DNA from: Pedobacter yonginensis
GTDB lineage: Bacteria; Bacteroidota; Bacteroidia; Sphingobacteriales; Sphingobacteriaceae
Direction: 5' to 3'
NCBI RefSeq assembly: GCF_003173595.1
Contig: NZ_QGNZ01000002.1
Span: forward strand, 496,001-560,000
Length of the DNA stretch: 64,000 bases
Shown: one piece after another, positions 25,392 to 35,138 of the stretch
Position numbering within the stretch: the stretch's first letter is position 1
Layout of the letters: each line of letters starts with the position of its first letter
Position numbers and translations under genes: made by a program
The notes under the pieces: generated by a model
What the model was told of the DNA's origin: nothing
Databases searched by the model: none
The model's input: the letters and a program-made list of their open reading frames with translations, nothing else

Positions 25392-26873
25392 ATGTATTTA
25401 TTAGGTATCGATATAGGCACCTCGTCTATAAAAGTTGCAGTTGTTGATGTAAATACCCAGAAATGTGTAGCAACTGCCCAATATCCAGAACAGGAAACCG
25501 AAATTAAATCCGTTAAACCTGGCTGGGCAGAACAATCGCCAGAAGATTGGTGGCAAAACACACAACAAGCAATTCTAAAATTAAATGCTACCGGATTATT
25601 TAATCCAAAAGACGTACAAGCCATTGGCATTGCCTATCAAATGCATGGCTTGGTTTTGGTAGATAAAAGGCAACATGTGCTACGCGACAGCATCATCTGG
25701 TGCGACAGTCGCGCAGTGGCACTTGGCGAAAAGGCATTCGACGCTATTGGTCGTGAAAAGGCTTTAAAAAGTCTTTTAAATTCCCCAGGAAATTTTACCG
25801 CATCCAAATTGGCTTGGGTAAAAACTAACGAGCCAAAAATTTATAAGGCAGTTGATAAAATGATGCTACCCGGCGATTTCATTTCCATGAAACTTACTGG
25901 TGCCGTAACTACAAGCATAGCTGCATTATCAGAAGGTGTTTTTTGGGACTTTAAAAAAGACGAAATATCTACAGCAGTAATGAGCCACTATGGATTGGAT
26001 TATAATCATATTCCAGATGTAAAACCTTTATTTTCAATCCATGGAAATGTTGATGCTGCCGTTGCCAAGGCTCTAGGTTTAACAGCAGGCATTCCTGTTG
26101 CTTACAAATCGGGTGATCAGCCAAATAACGCCTTGTCTTTAAATGTATTAGCGCCTGGCGAAGTTGCTGCAACAGCAGGAACTTCAGGCGTAATTTACGG
26201 CGTAAGCGATAAGCTCACCTACGATCCGCAATCAAGGGTAAACACTTTTGCCCATGTAACGTACTCAAAAGAACAAAAGCATACAGGCGTATTGCTCTGC
26301 ATAAACGGAACAGGAAGTATGTACAGGTGGGCAAAACACAATTTTTCCCCAAATTCATCATACACAGCGCTTAATTTATTAGCCGCTCAAGCACCTATCG
26401 GAAATAGAGGTATAAAAGTTCTGCCGTTTGGAAATGGCGCGGAACGCATGCTCAACAACAAATATACAGGCGCACAATTATTGGGTATTGATGTTAATAT
26501 CCACAATCAGTCCCATATTTTTAGAGCTGTACAAGAAGGAATAGCATTTTCCTTTAGGTATGGTTTAGACATTATGAGGGAAAATGGCATGAAACCCTCG
26601 GTAATTAGAGCAGGTAAAGCCAATTTATTCTTAAGTGAGGTATTTGCCCAAACCTTTGTTGATGTAACCGGAATCCCTGTAGAGCTTTATGAAAACGATG
26701 GCAGTGTAGGAGCCGCACTAGGCGCAGGAATTGGCGCAGGCATTTTCAAAAATGCAAAAGAAGCATTTACACAACACAAAGTTTTGGAAGTTTTAGAACC
26801 TAAAAATTCTAAAGCCTATGAACCCTTTTATCAAGAATGGAAAGCCATTTTAAATCAATCACTATACAAGTAG
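25392..26873 (+). CDS. xylB: Xylulokinase (FGGY family)
   Basis: Phosphorylates D-xylulose to xylulose 5-phosphate. The start at 25392 gives 494 residues beginning directly with the first strand of the ATPase fold ('MYLLGIDIGTSSIKVAVVDV'); the 22 codons upstream look non-coding. FGGY features include 'GIAYQMHGLVLVD', 'IIWCDSRA', 'YKSGDQPNNALSLN' and 'ATAGTSGVIYG'. The C-terminal domain carries 'GIAFSFRYGLDIM'. Xylose isomerase begins 19 bp downstream, and the two are clearly an operon with the symporter gene after that. Confidence 0.95.
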   Translation: MYLLGIDIGTSSIKVAVVDVNTQKCVATAQYPEQETEIKSVKPGWAEQSPEDWWQNTQQAILKLNATGLFNPKDVQAIGIAYQMHGLVLVDKRQHVLRDSIIWCDSRAVALGEKAFDAIGREKALKSLLNSPGNFTASKLAWVKTNEPKIYKAVDKMMLPGDFISMKLTGAVTTSIAALSEGVFWDFKKDEISTAVMSHYGLDYNHIPDVKPLFSIHGNVDAAVAKALGLTAGIPVAYKSGDQPNNALSLNVLAPGEVAATAGTSGVIYGVSDKLTYDPQSRVNTFAHVTYSKEQKHTGVLLCINGTGSMYRWAKHNFSPNSSYTALNLLAAQAPIGNRGIKVLPFGNGAERMLNNKYTGAQLLGIDVNIHNQSHIFRAVQEGIAFSFRYGLDIMRENGMKPSVIRAGKANLFLSEVFAQTFVDVTGIPVELYENDGSVGAALGAGIGAGIFKNAKEAFTQHKVLEVLEPKNSKAYEPFYQEWKAILNQSLYK

Positions 26874-26892
26874 AACCACAAAATAAACCACA

Positions 26893-28224
26893 ATGACGAA
26901 AGTAGTAACCGGTACAAAAGAATTTTTTAAGGGCATCAATCAAATCCAATTTGAGGGTTTAGGGAGCGATAATCCATTGGCCTTTAGATGGTATGATGCA
27001 AAGAAAATTGTTGCAGGCAAAACCATGACCAGCCATTTTAAATTTGCCTGTGCCTACTGGCATTCTTTCAATGGAAACGGATCAGATCCATTTGGCGGCG
27101 CAACGCATGCTTTTCCTTGGGATGAAAAAAAAGATGTTATAGAACGCGCCAAAGATAAAATGGATGCTGCTTTTGAATTTATAACGAAAATGCAATTGCC
27201 CTACTATTGTTTCCATGATGTAGATGTGGTTGATTATGGCGATAACATTGCCGAGAACGAGAACAGACTGCAAACCTTAGTAGAATATGCCAAGCAAAAA
27301 CAAGCAGATAGTGGCGTTAAACTTCTTTGGGGAACTGCAAATTTATTTAGCCATAAACGCTACATGAATGGCGCCTCAACCAATCCAGATTTTCATGTCC
27401 TTGCCCACGGAGCGGCACAAGTTAAAGCCGCTTTAGATGCAACCATAGCCCTTGGCGGAGAAAATTATGTGTTTTGGGGAGGTAGAGAAGGCTATATGAG
27501 TTTGCTCAATACCAACATGAAACGAGAGCAAGAGCATTTGGCAAAATTCTTACACACCGCAAAAGATTATGCACGCAAACAAGGCTTTAAGGGCACATTC
27601 TTTATCGAACCTAAACCATGCGAACCCTCAAAACATCAGTATGATTACGATGCCGCAACGGTAAAAGGTTTCTTGCAAGAATACGATTTATTGGCCGATT
27701 TTAAATTAAACTTAGAAGTTAACCATGCAACACTAGCGGGACATACTTTTCAGCATGAGCTTCAAGTGGCAGTTGATAATGGTTTGCTGGGCTCTATTGA
27801 TGCCAATCGTGGCGATTACCAAAACGGGTGGGATACTGATCAGTTTCCCAATGACATTTATGAGTTAACCGAAGCCATGTTAATCCTATTAGAAGGTGGT
27901 GGTTTGCAGGGTGGCGGTGTAAATTTCGATGCGAAAATCCGACGCAACTCTACCGATCCGCAAGATCTATTTTATGCCCACGTTGGTGGGATGGATATTT
28001 TTGCACGTGCCTTAATCACCGCCGATGCAATACTGCAAAAATCTGATTATAAAAAAATAAGAACAGAAAGATATGCTTCTTTTGATAGCGGAAAGGGTGC
28101 TGAATTTGAACAAGGTAAATTAAGCTTAGAAGATTTAAGAAACTACGCAGCAGAAAATGGTGAGCCAGAAATACGCAGTGGCAAACAAGAATATCTAGAG
28201 AATATCATCAACAGATACATCTAA
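26893..28224 (+). CDS. xylA: Xylose isomerase
   Basis: Interconverts D-xylose and D-xylulose in the cytoplasm. It has 443 residues, typical for the class II enzyme. The catalytic histidine lies in '[11 protein letters not shown]', and the metal-ligand regions are '[15 protein letters not shown]', '[17 protein letters not shown]' and '[16 protein letters not shown]'. A further ligand segment is '[20 protein letters not shown]'. It follows xylB by 19 bp and precedes a symporter by 124 bp, forming a compact xylose-use module. No regulator gene is adjacent. Confidence 0.98.
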   Translation: MTKVVTGTKEFFKGINQIQFEGLGSDNPLAFRWYDAKKIVAGKTMTSHFKFACAYWHSFNGNGSDPFGGATHAFPWDEKKDVIERAKDKMDAAFEFITKMQLPYYCFHDVDVVDYGDNIAENENRLQTLVEYAKQKQADSGVKLLWGTANLFSHKRYMNGASTNPDFHVLAHGAAQVKAALDATIALGGENYVFWGGREGYMSLLNTNMKREQEHLAKFLHTAKDYARKQGFKGTFFIEPKPCEPSKHQYDYDAATVKGFLQEYDLLADFKLNLEVNHATLAGHTFQHELQVAVDNGLLGSIDANRGDYQNGWDTDQFPNDIYELTEAMLILLEGGGLQGGGVNFDAKIRRNSTDPQDLFYAHVGGMDIFARALITADAILQKSDYKKIRTERYASFDSGKGAEFEQGKLSLEDLRNYAAENGEPEIRSGKQEYLENIINRYI

Positions 28225-28348
28225 TTATTAGGTTTTCAATACGTTGTAAATTATTAAATGTCACTTTAACATTTTTTAATTCAAAAAATAGCAAAAATAA
28301 TTTTTGATTTACTACATTTAACTTTCTAAACCAAATAACATATTGTAA

Positions 28349-30016
28349 ATGAAAGTTACAGATTACATTATCTTTCTAGCCTACTTTGCTATTGTGGCAA
28401 TTTATGGCTTCTGGATCTATCACCGCAAAAAGCAAGCTCAAATGAGCAGTAAGGATTATTTCCTTGCCGAAGGTTCGCTTACTTGGTGGGCAATTGGTAC
28501 ATCATTAATTGCATCAAACATTAGTGCCGAACAATTCGTAGCCATGAGTGGTGATGGATTTAAAATGGGTTTAGCCATATCCACATACGAGTGGATGGCC
28601 GCCGCAACGCTAGTCATTGTTGCCACATTTTTTATCCCTGTATATTTAAAAAACAAGATTTACACCATGCCTCAATTTCTAAGTCAACGGTACAATGGTA
28701 CAGTTGCAATGATTATGGCGGTGTTTTGGTTATTGTTGTATGTTGTTGTAAACTTAACTTCAATACTTTACTTGGGGGCTTTAGCCGTAAGCAGTATATC
28801 GGGTATAGGCTTTTGGTATTGTATGATAGGCTTGGCCGTTTTCGCTGTAATTATTGCCTTAGGCGGTATGAAAGTAATTGGCTATACCGATGTTATTCAA
28901 GTAGCTTTCTTAATATTTGGCGGTTTAGCCACAACCTATTTGGCTTTAAACTTGGTTAGCGATCATTTTGGTGGCCATGGCGTGTTGGATGGGCTTGCCT
29001 TTTTACGAGAAAAGGCCCCAGATCACTTCCACATGATTTTCAAAAAAGATAGTGCAAATTATGCTTCACTACCTGGCATGACGGTTTTACTGGGTGGTAT
29101 GTGGATTGTTAACCTAAATTATTGGGGTTGCAATCAATACATTACCCAACGTGCCCTCGGTGCAGATTTAAAAACCGCCAGAGCAGGTATTTTATTTGCA
29201 GCATTTTTAAAGCTCCTCATGCCATTAATCGTGGTATTACCAGGTATTGCGGTGTATATGTTATATCAAGAAAAAACAGGTATCGATGTAAATTCAATGA
29301 TGCCTGGAGGCGAACTCCGTCCAGATCGAGCTTACCCTACTCTACTGAACATTTTACCCACAGGTTTAAAAGGACTATCTTTTGCCGCACTAACCGCAGC
29401 CATTGTGGCCTCATTAGCGGGTAAAATCAACAGTATATCAACCATTTTTACTTTAGATATTTTCAAAAAACACATTAAAAAAGATGCAACTGAAAAAGGT
29501 TTAGTAGGTACAGGGCGCCTTGTTGTAATTGTTGCAATGGGTGTTGCTGTGGCAATCTCTCCTTTCTTAGGTATCGATAAAAAAGGTGGTTTCGAGTTTA
29601 TTCAAGAATATACAGGCTTTGTAAGTCCGGGTATTTTTGCCATGTTCATACTCGGCTTCTTTTGGAAAAAAACAACCTCCAATGCGGCTTTATTCGCTAC
29701 AATCGGTGGTTTCGGACTATCCGTACTGTTTAAGTTTTTACCAGGAATGATGGATTTGTCATTCTTACACGATTACGGATTCGCAGTTGCCAATGCAGAT
29801 GGTGTTTATGAAATCCCGTTTTTAGATAGAATGGGCTTCGTTTTTGTAATTTGTATGGTGGTGATGTTTGCCATCAGTATGATCGAAAACAGTAAAGGCG
29901 ACAAATCTAACGGTTTAGAGATCGACAGCAGCATGTTTAAAGTGCATCCTGCCTTCGCAGTAGGGTCTTTACTTGTAGTGGGTATTTTGGTAGCATTGTA
30001 CTCCATTTTCTGGTAG
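28349..30016 (+). CDS. Sodium/sugar symporter (SSS family), probably xylose
   Basis: A polytopic inner-membrane protein of 555 residues with about 14 hydrophobic segments, in the solute:sodium symporter (SGLT) family. Landmarks are 'SSKDYFLAEGSLTWWAIGTS', 'SNISAEQFVAMSGDGFKMG', the glycine-rich 'TDVIQVAFLIFGG' and 'WGCNQYITQRALGA'. The last is the classic SSS segment around the sugar-binding helix. Its place right after xylBA suggests xylose as substrate. A strong terminator follows the gene. Confidence 0.93.
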   Translation: MKVTDYIIFLAYFAIVAIYGFWIYHRKKQAQMSSKDYFLAEGSLTWWAIGTSLIASNISAEQFVAMSGDGFKMGLAISTYEWMAAATLVIVATFFIPVYLKNKIYTMPQFLSQRYNGTVAMIMAVFWLLLYVVVNLTSILYLGALAVSSISGIGFWYCMIGLAVFAVIIALGGMKVIGYTDVIQVAFLIFGGLATTYLALNLVSDHFGGHGVLDGLAFLREKAPDHFHMIFKKDSANYASLPGMTVLLGGMWIVNLNYWGCNQYITQRALGADLKTARAGILFAAFLKLLMPLIVVLPGIAVYMLYQEKTGIDVNSMMPGGELRPDRAYPTLLNILPTGLKGLSFAALTAAIVASLAGKINSISTIFTLDIFKKHIKKDATEKGLVGTGRLVVIVAMGVAVAISPFLGIDKKGGFEFIQEYTGFVSPGIFAMFILGFFWKKTTSNAALFATIGGFGLSVLFKFLPGMMDLSFLHDYGFAVANADGVYEIPFLDRMGFVFVICMVVMFAISMIENSKGDKSNGLEIDSSMFKVHPAFAVGSLLVVGILVALYSIFW

Positions 30017-30037
30017 TCAAACAGCTATTTAATTATG

Positions 30038-30075
30038 AAATGCTTTTCGGTTAAAATCGGAAAGCATTTTTTTTG
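30038..30075 (+). terminator. Rho-independent terminator after the xylose module
   Basis: AAATGCTTT and AAAGCATTT form a 9-bp stem around TCGGTTAAAATCGG, followed by a run of T. It lies about 22 bp after the symporter stop and ends the xylBA-symporter transcript. Confidence 0.9.
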
Positions 30076-30141
30076 CTAGAGGATTATCGCCGTGGTTTCT
30101 GTGCTGTAGTTAGTGTCTTCACCAAGTACAAAACTCCCGGC

Positions 30142-31156
30142 CATGGTTTGTGTCTCCACGAAACACAAAATAGATCATTAAAAGCCTCATTAATCATTTT
30201 TTTTGGAAAGCAACTACTCGCCATGGTTCGTGTCTCCACGAAACTCAAATTAGACTACCAAATGTGGGATTAACCGCCGTGGTTCGTGTCTCTACGAAAC
30301 ACAGAAGAAACTATTTAAAACCATCATTAACCTATTTTTTTGGAAAACAACGTTCAGCGGTTCTTGGCATCTTCAGTCCTGCTTTACCTCCAAGCCCAAT
30401 GAAAAATTGGGGCTTTCCGTTCAATCAGGTTTGCATTACAAAGGAAATACACAAATCTGCCGTGGCTCCTGTCTTCACTAAACTCAAATTAGACTACCAA
30501 ATGTGGGATTAACCGCCGTGGTTCGTGTCTTCACGAAACAAAAATAAATAACTAAAAACGATAATTGGCAACCAATTTTTTTGGAAAGCAACGGTCAGCG
30601 GTTCTTGGCATCTTCAGTCCTGCTTTACCTCCAAGCCCAATGAAAAATTGGGGCTTTCCGTTCAATCAGGTTCGCATTACAAAGGAAATACACAAATCTT
30701 CCGTGGCTCGTGCCTTCACGAAACAAATAAATACATCAAAGATTCGGCTTATCCGCCGCCATGGTTCGTGTCTTCACGAAACACAAAATAGATCATTAAA
30801 AACCATCATTAACCATTTTTTTTGGAAAACAACTCCGCCGTGGCTCCTGTCTTCACTAAACTCAAATTAGACTACCAAATGTGGGATTAACCGCAGTGGT
30901 TCGTGTCTCCACGAAACACAAAATAGATCATTAAACACCATAATTAACCAATTTTTTTGGAAAGCAACGGTCAGCGGTTCTTGGCATCTTCAGTCCTGCT
31001 TTACCTCCAAGCCCAATGAAAAATTGGGGCTTTCCGTTCAATCAGGTTTGCATTACAAAGGTAATACACAAATCTGCCGTGGCTCGTGCCTTCACGAAAC
31101 TCAAATTAGACTACCAAATGTGGGATTAACCGCCGTGGCTCCTGTCTCCACGAAAC
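30142..31156 (+). repeat. Hairpin-module mosaic, block B (about eleven modules)
   Basis: Roughly eleven copies of a 22-nt hairpin module (YGTGGYTCGTG-N4-CACGAAAC) lie near 30142, 30221, 30278, 30461, 30518, 30701, 30760, 30838, 30895, 31077 and 31134; two carry a weakened right arm. They are joined by recurring spacers. One is a short spacer of about 37 nt ('CAAATTAGACTACC', 'AATGTGGGATTAACCGCC'). The other is a longer spacer with TTTTTTTGGAAARCAAC, which in three places also holds the roughly 110-nt cassette with the AGCCCAAT/ATTGGGGCT stem. The block fills the gap between two convergent genes. It is not CRISPR, because the spacers repeat. Confidence 0.88.
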
Positions 31157-31288
31157 ACACAATACATCACAGATTGAGCTTATAAAGAATAGGCAGAGAG
31201 CGCTATCCAATTACTCGTTTGTTTTGTCAGTGGAATTGGCTTATAAGAAGCAGGATGATGATTTAGATCGAAATTAATAGAATGAATT

Positions 31289-31675
31289 TTACTGTGCGCA
31301 GGGGCCATCAGGGATTTCTTTGCTGATTTTAATAATCTTAGTTACAACCAGCGTAGAATCAAAATCATCCGAAACAGTTGCCGTATCAGATTTTGCAAAG
31401 TAACCCTCAAGCTCTACATAAACAGGCTCATAAGGCTTCTCAAAGTTTAATTTACTGTAAGAAAGTTCTAGATTTTTCACGCTATCTGCCACCCAATACT
31501 CCCGACCATCTTCACATAGCGTAAAAGATTTCATTTCAGGGCCAAAGCTGTATAAGCCCTTCACGGTTTTAACGTTGCTCTTTTCTCCTTCTGTCCTTTG
31601 ATCACGATTACAAGCCGTAAAAACTACACCTAAAAGCATAGCAGATCCGATTACTTGTTTAAAAAACTTTCTCAT
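31289..31675 (-). CDS. Small lipoprotein, NlpE C-terminal-domain-like
   Basis: A 128-residue lipoprotein: the signal segment ends 'LLGVVFTAC' with C22 as the lipidated cysteine. The rest ('VKGLYSFGPEMKSFTLCEDG', 'YWVADSVKNLELSYSKL', 'EPVYVELEGYF') resembles the OB-fold C-terminal domain of the NlpE family. That family includes envelope-stress and copper-related lipoproteins. The match is by pattern only. The start codon directly abuts the stop of the LolC/E-type permease gene, so the two are probably translationally coupled. Confidence 0.75.
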   Translation of the reverse strand: MRKFFKQVIGSAMLLGVVFTACNRDQRTEGEKSNVKTVKGLYSFGPEMKSFTLCEDGREYWVADSVKNLELSYSKLNFEKPYEPVYVELEGYFAKSDTATVSDDFDSTLVVTKIIKISKEIPDGPCAQ

Positions 31676-32908
31676 TTATATTGATTGATTAATCTGGTCT
31701 ATCTTTTTAACACTTAAATTAGATGACAAACCCGATGCCAAAAACGAAAAAATACCCACTGTAAAAAACACTAAAATGAAATCTTTCCATTTTAATCCTA
31801 TCGGATAGGCACTTATCAAAGTCGTATTTTCTTCGCCCATTTTTACTAGGTTAAAATGTTGTTGCAGTAGGCAAAACATTAATCCTATAAACAAGCCCAA
31901 CACACACCCAGACATGGTAATCATCATACCTTCAAATAAAAAGATACGTTTTATTAGTCCTTTGCCCGCACCCAAGCTGCTTAAAATAGCAATATCCTTA
32001 ACTTTATCTATTACCAACATGGTTAAAGAGCCAATGATATTAAATATAGCAATAATTAATATAAAAGTTAGAATGATGTACACTGCCCACTTTTCTGTAT
32101 TTAAAATGTGGTACAGCGAACGATTTTGTTCTGCTCGATTTCGCACCTCGAAACCCGAACCCGCTTTTTTGACTACCTCATTCTGAAAATCATCCACATT
32201 TACCCCAGGCTGAAGGTTTATTTCTATCGCAGATATATTTTTATCCTCTCCCAATAGGCCCCTTGCAAAATCAAGAGGAACAATGATGCCGTTATCAAAC
32301 TCTTGTTGCACTTCAAAAACGCCACTTACCCTAATGCTTTTAATCACAAAATCATCGGCAGGATTTATAGAATTTACAGACATGGTTTTCTTTGGCGAAA
32401 AAATTTCCAGTTCGGTAAAAGGATCTACGGTATTTACAGCGAGATAGCTTTGTAACGCCGAGCCAATAACTGCACTGTTTCCGCTTTTGTTGCGGAGCAC
32501 AAAATGACCTTCTTTAATGGTGCTATCTAATTTATCGTTTTTTAAATAATCTAAACTAACCCCTTTAACCATTCCTACCGCTTGCTTATTGTTGTATTTT
32601 AACAAAGCATTTTCTTGCAAAACTTCCGTGAAAGAGTAAATATCTTGGTTTTTCTTAAGTTGATTAAAGTAAGCCGTATTTGGATCAAAAGTTTTGCCCT
32701 GCGCTGGAGTTATTGCAATTTGAGGGGTAATGGTGTTAAACATATTTAATACCACAGTTTCGAAACCATTAAATACCGATAAAATTATAATTAATGCCGC
32801 ACTCCCAACCATAACCCCCACCATAGAAATCCCAGAAATTAGGTTGATGGCATTGGTCGATTTCTTTGCAAAAAGGTATCGTTTAGCAATATAAAAGGGC
32901 GTATTCAC
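31676..32908 (-). CDS. LolC/LolE-type ABC transporter permease
   Basis: An inner-membrane FtsX-superfamily permease of 410 residues. The layout is one N-terminal transmembrane helix, a large periplasmic domain (about 45-265) and three C-terminal helices. The opening 'FYIAKRYLFAKKSTNAINLIS' and 'SAALIIILSVFNGFE' are typical of the LolCE family, which extracts lipoproteins from the inner membrane for transport to the outer membrane. The C-terminal part shows 'SLGAGKGLIKRIFLFEGMMI'. Bacteroidota commonly have one such permease. The ATPase LolD is not encoded next to it. Confidence 0.9.
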   Translation of the reverse strand: MNTPFYIAKRYLFAKKSTNAINLISGISMVGVMVGSAALIIILSVFNGFETVVLNMFNTITPQIAITPAQGKTFDPNTAYFNQLKKNQDIYSFTEVLQENALLKYNNKQAVGMVKGVSLDYLKNDKLDSTIKEGHFVLRNKSGNSAVIGSALQSYLAVNTVDPFTELEIFSPKKTMSVNSINPADDFVIKSIRVSGVFEVQQEFDNGIIVPLDFARGLLGEDKNISAIEINLQPGVNVDDFQNEVVKKAGSGFEVRNRAEQNRSLYHILNTEKWAVYIILTFILIIAIFNIIGSLTMLVIDKVKDIAILSSLGAGKGLIKRIFLFEGMMITMSGCVLGLFIGLMFCLLQQHFNLVKMGEENTTLISAYPIGLKWKDFILVFFTVGIFSFLASGLSSNLSVKKIDQINQSI

Positions 32909-33020
32909 GTCGGTAAATATAGGTAAAATGAAAAAGAGAACACCAATAATGTAGGAGATACGAAAGGAAATGATTAATCATCATCATTGGTTCTTCTACC
33001 TTATTCATCTTTTAGTAACA

Positions 33021-33659
33021 CTAAAAGAAGGGATTATGTTCTTTCTCAAAGCCGATTGTCGTAGCCGGACCATGACCAGGGTAAACTTTTGTTTCATCGG
33101 GCAATACAAACAATTTGTCGCTTATGTTTTGAATGAGTTGTTGATGGTTACCCCCAGGTAAATCAGTACGTCCAATGCTGCCATAAAACAGCACATCTCC
33201 GCCAATTAAGAAACGATCTTGCTTACTGTAAAAGCACAAATGAGCAGGAGAATGTCCTGGTGCAAAAATTAATTCTAATGTGCTGTTACCAAAGCTTATG
33301 GTCCCAGTTTCTGGTAAAAACACTTCGGGCTCCGGAGAAAGCTCGTAGCGGCCAAAGCCCATTTGTGGTGCGTAACTCGGCACCGCCTGAAGAATTGGCA
33401 ATTCACCAATGTTAAACTGTGGTTTTAAACCATAGGTATCAAAAACAAACTTGTTTCCGAAAACATGGTCGAGATGGCAATGAGTATTCAACAGCAAAAC
33501 AGGCTTTAACCCATTTTCTTTAATGTAAGTAGTAAGTTCATTTTGCTCTGAGCCTTCATACATGCCAGCGTCGATAATTACACAATCTTTCGTTTCATCA
33601 AAAAGAATATAGGTGTTTTCGCTGTAGGCGTTGAAGGTGAAAGTTTTTATTGTAATCAT
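33021..33659 (-). CDS. MBL-fold metallohydrolase (glyoxalase II-like)
   Basis: A 212-residue metallo-beta-lactamase-fold hydrolase. The metal-binding motif HxHxDH is seen as H60-x-H62-x-D64-H65 in 'NTHCHLDHVFG'. Further ligands are expected in 'FAPGHSPAHLCFY' and 'VYPGHGPATTIGFEK', all standard for the glyoxalase II/YcbL group. The substrate is probably a thioester, but this cannot be read from the sequence. It lies 30 bp after gldD in the same orientation and ends a five-gene run. Confidence 0.93.
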   Translation of the reverse strand: MITIKTFTFNAYSENTYILFDETKDCVIIDAGMYEGSEQNELTTYIKENGLKPVLLLNTHCHLDHVFGNKFVFDTYGLKPQFNIGELPILQAVPSYAPQMGFGRYELSPEPEVFLPETGTISFGNSTLELIFAPGHSPAHLCFYSKQDRFLIGGDVLFYGSIGRTDLPGGNHQQLIQNISDKLFVLPDETKVYPGHGPATTIGFEKEHNPFF

Positions 33660-33689
33660 AATTTTTTTGATGCTGATATTGCAGAAATC

Positions 33690-34277
33690 CTATTGCTTCC
33701 ACTTAAATGTAGAAATCATTTTATCGATGTCCTTTTTGATAAACTTAACCACAGGTTCAATAGAATCGTATTGAGGTCTTTCGTTAAAATAAAGTGCCCC
33801 TCTAAAATAGTGTTGTGCACTATCGGTTAAGAAAAATTGCACCGATGAAGCTGTATTGCCCTCTATAGCATAATAAATTCCATAAACCCTTCTGTCTGGA
33901 TAATTAATCATTTTTTGATCAATTGCTGTGGCTTTAATGGTATGCTTAAAAGCCAGTTTTCGAGCATCTTCTACCATTTCATCGTATTCGCCTTTTCCAG
34001 ATACATCGTAATACGTTAAATGTAAAAAGCCGTTAAACTGTTTGAAATGCAAATTGTACCAATCCTTATGTGCATCACGACTTTTATCTTGCTCAATGGT
34101 GGCATAAGTTGGATATTCGAAACTGAACGGAACAGGCCGATTAAAACTTGTATATTGTTTCTTCGGAAATTCTATCCTGTAATAGGCTTTCGGCTTCGGG
34201 CTGTAATCATTGTTATTGCAGGCAGCAAGGATTAAGAGCAGAATAAAAGGTGCAAAAAAAAGGTTCTTCAATTTCAT
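33690..34277 (-). CDS. gldD: Gliding motility lipoprotein GldD
   Basis: A 195-residue lipoprotein (lipobox LAAC, C20) matching GldD: 'KAYYRIEFPKKQYTSF', 'PFSFEYPTYA', 'WYNLHFKQFNGFLHLTYYD' and 'FFLTDSAQHYFRGALYF'. GldD is needed for gliding motility and type IX secretion in Flavobacterium. In Sphingobacteriaceae it is kept even in non-gliding strains. It lies between aroE and the MBL hydrolase gene with short spacers, so it belongs to the same transcription unit. Confidence 0.92.
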   Translation of the reverse strand: MKLKNLFFAPFILLLILAACNNNDYSPKPKAYYRIEFPKKQYTSFNRPVPFSFEYPTYATIEQDKSRDAHKDWYNLHFKQFNGFLHLTYYDVSGKGEYDEMVEDARKLAFKHTIKATAIDQKMINYPDRRVYGIYYAIEGNTASSVQFFLTDSAQHYFRGALYFNERPQYDSIEPVVKFIKKDIDKMISTFKWKQ

Positions 34278-34315
34278 CGTTTATTCAACTATGGTGCAAT
34301 TAACGGTAAAATATT

Positions 34316-35059
34316 TCAATTATTCCATATTGCCCAAGCTTTTTCGGCCTGTTTGTGCAACATTTCTAAGCCATTTTTAGTTTGGGCACCTTGTTGAGCT
34401 GCTTTGATCAAAAAGGCGGTTTCTAGTGGATTGTAAACCAAATCGTAAGCCAAATGATCTTTCCCAATCATCACATAATCAATTTCAGGAAAGGCATCTA
34501 CGTTTGGCGACATGCCCAAGGGCGTTGTGTTAATCAATAACTTGTGTTTTGCCAAAATTTCTGGTGTAACATCATCGTATAAAATGGCTCCAGATGTTGG
34601 CTTCCGTACCACCACCAAATACTCAATATTTAACTTTTCGAGCACATATTTTACCGCTTTTGCAGCACCCCCATCGCCAAACACAAGGGCTTTATTATGG
34701 TGGGGCAAGAGTAAGGGCTTTAGCGATTCTTCAAAGCCATAAGCATCTGTATTATATCCCTTTAAATAATTTTCGCCTTCAAAAGTGCTAATTGCAATGC
34801 AGTTTACAGCCCCAATTTTTTCAGCCGCTTCATCAACTTCATTCAAATAGCAAAGTACATTCACTTTATGCGGAATGGTTACATTTAGCCCCTTTAATGT
34901 TGGGTTAGTTTCCAGCAAATTGGGCAGCGCATTGATGTTTTCAATCGGAAAAAGTTCGTATTGATGCTCGGTTATACCCTCATTCAAGAATTTTTCTGTA
35001 AAATACTTTTTGGAGAAAGAATGAGAGAGTGGGTAGCCGATTAAACCATAAGTTTTCAT
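34316..35059 (-). CDS. aroE: Shikimate dehydrogenase
   Basis: NADPH-dependent reduction of 3-dehydroshikimate in aromatic amino acid synthesis. It has 247 residues, a short form common in Bacteroidota. The substrate-binding 'GYPLSHSFSKKYF' (8-20), 'NVTIPHK' with catalytic K65, and 'GYNTDAYGFEESL' with the catalytic aspartate are all present. The nucleotide-binding part is 'ALVFGDGGAAKAVKYVL'. It sits between the phosphosulfolactate synthase and gldD genes. Confidence 0.96.
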   Translation of the reverse strand: MKTYGLIGYPLSHSFSKKYFTEKFLNEGITEHQYELFPIENINALPNLLETNPTLKGLNVTIPHKVNVLCYLNEVDEAAEKIGAVNCIAISTFEGENYLKGYNTDAYGFEESLKPLLLPHHNKALVFGDGGAAKAVKYVLEKLNIEYLVVVRKPTSGAILYDDVTPEILAKHKLLINTTPLGMSPNVDAFPEIDYVMIGKDHLAYDLVYNPLETAFLIKAAQQGAQTKNGLEMLHKQAEKAWAIWNN

Positions 35060-35138
35060 GAAGCATTATTTACGTGAATACAAAACATGAAGCAACCTTA
35101 AAAAGATTGCTCCGAGCTTTGCCTAAAACGATAGAAAA

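Noticed and set aside
30142..31156. CRISPR array, suggested by regularly recurring short hairpin repeats
   Set aside because: The intervening sequences recur and are of two main types, repeat sizes and spacing vary, and no cas gene is present in the window.
24331..31200. Retron or other reverse-transcriptase-linked structured RNA in the repeat blocks
   Set aside because: No reverse transcriptase gene is found anywhere in the window.
32970..32981. 12-bp palindrome ATGATTAATCAT before the LolC/E-type gene
   Set aside because: AT-rich, isolated, with no second copy and no promoter element in register; may be chance.
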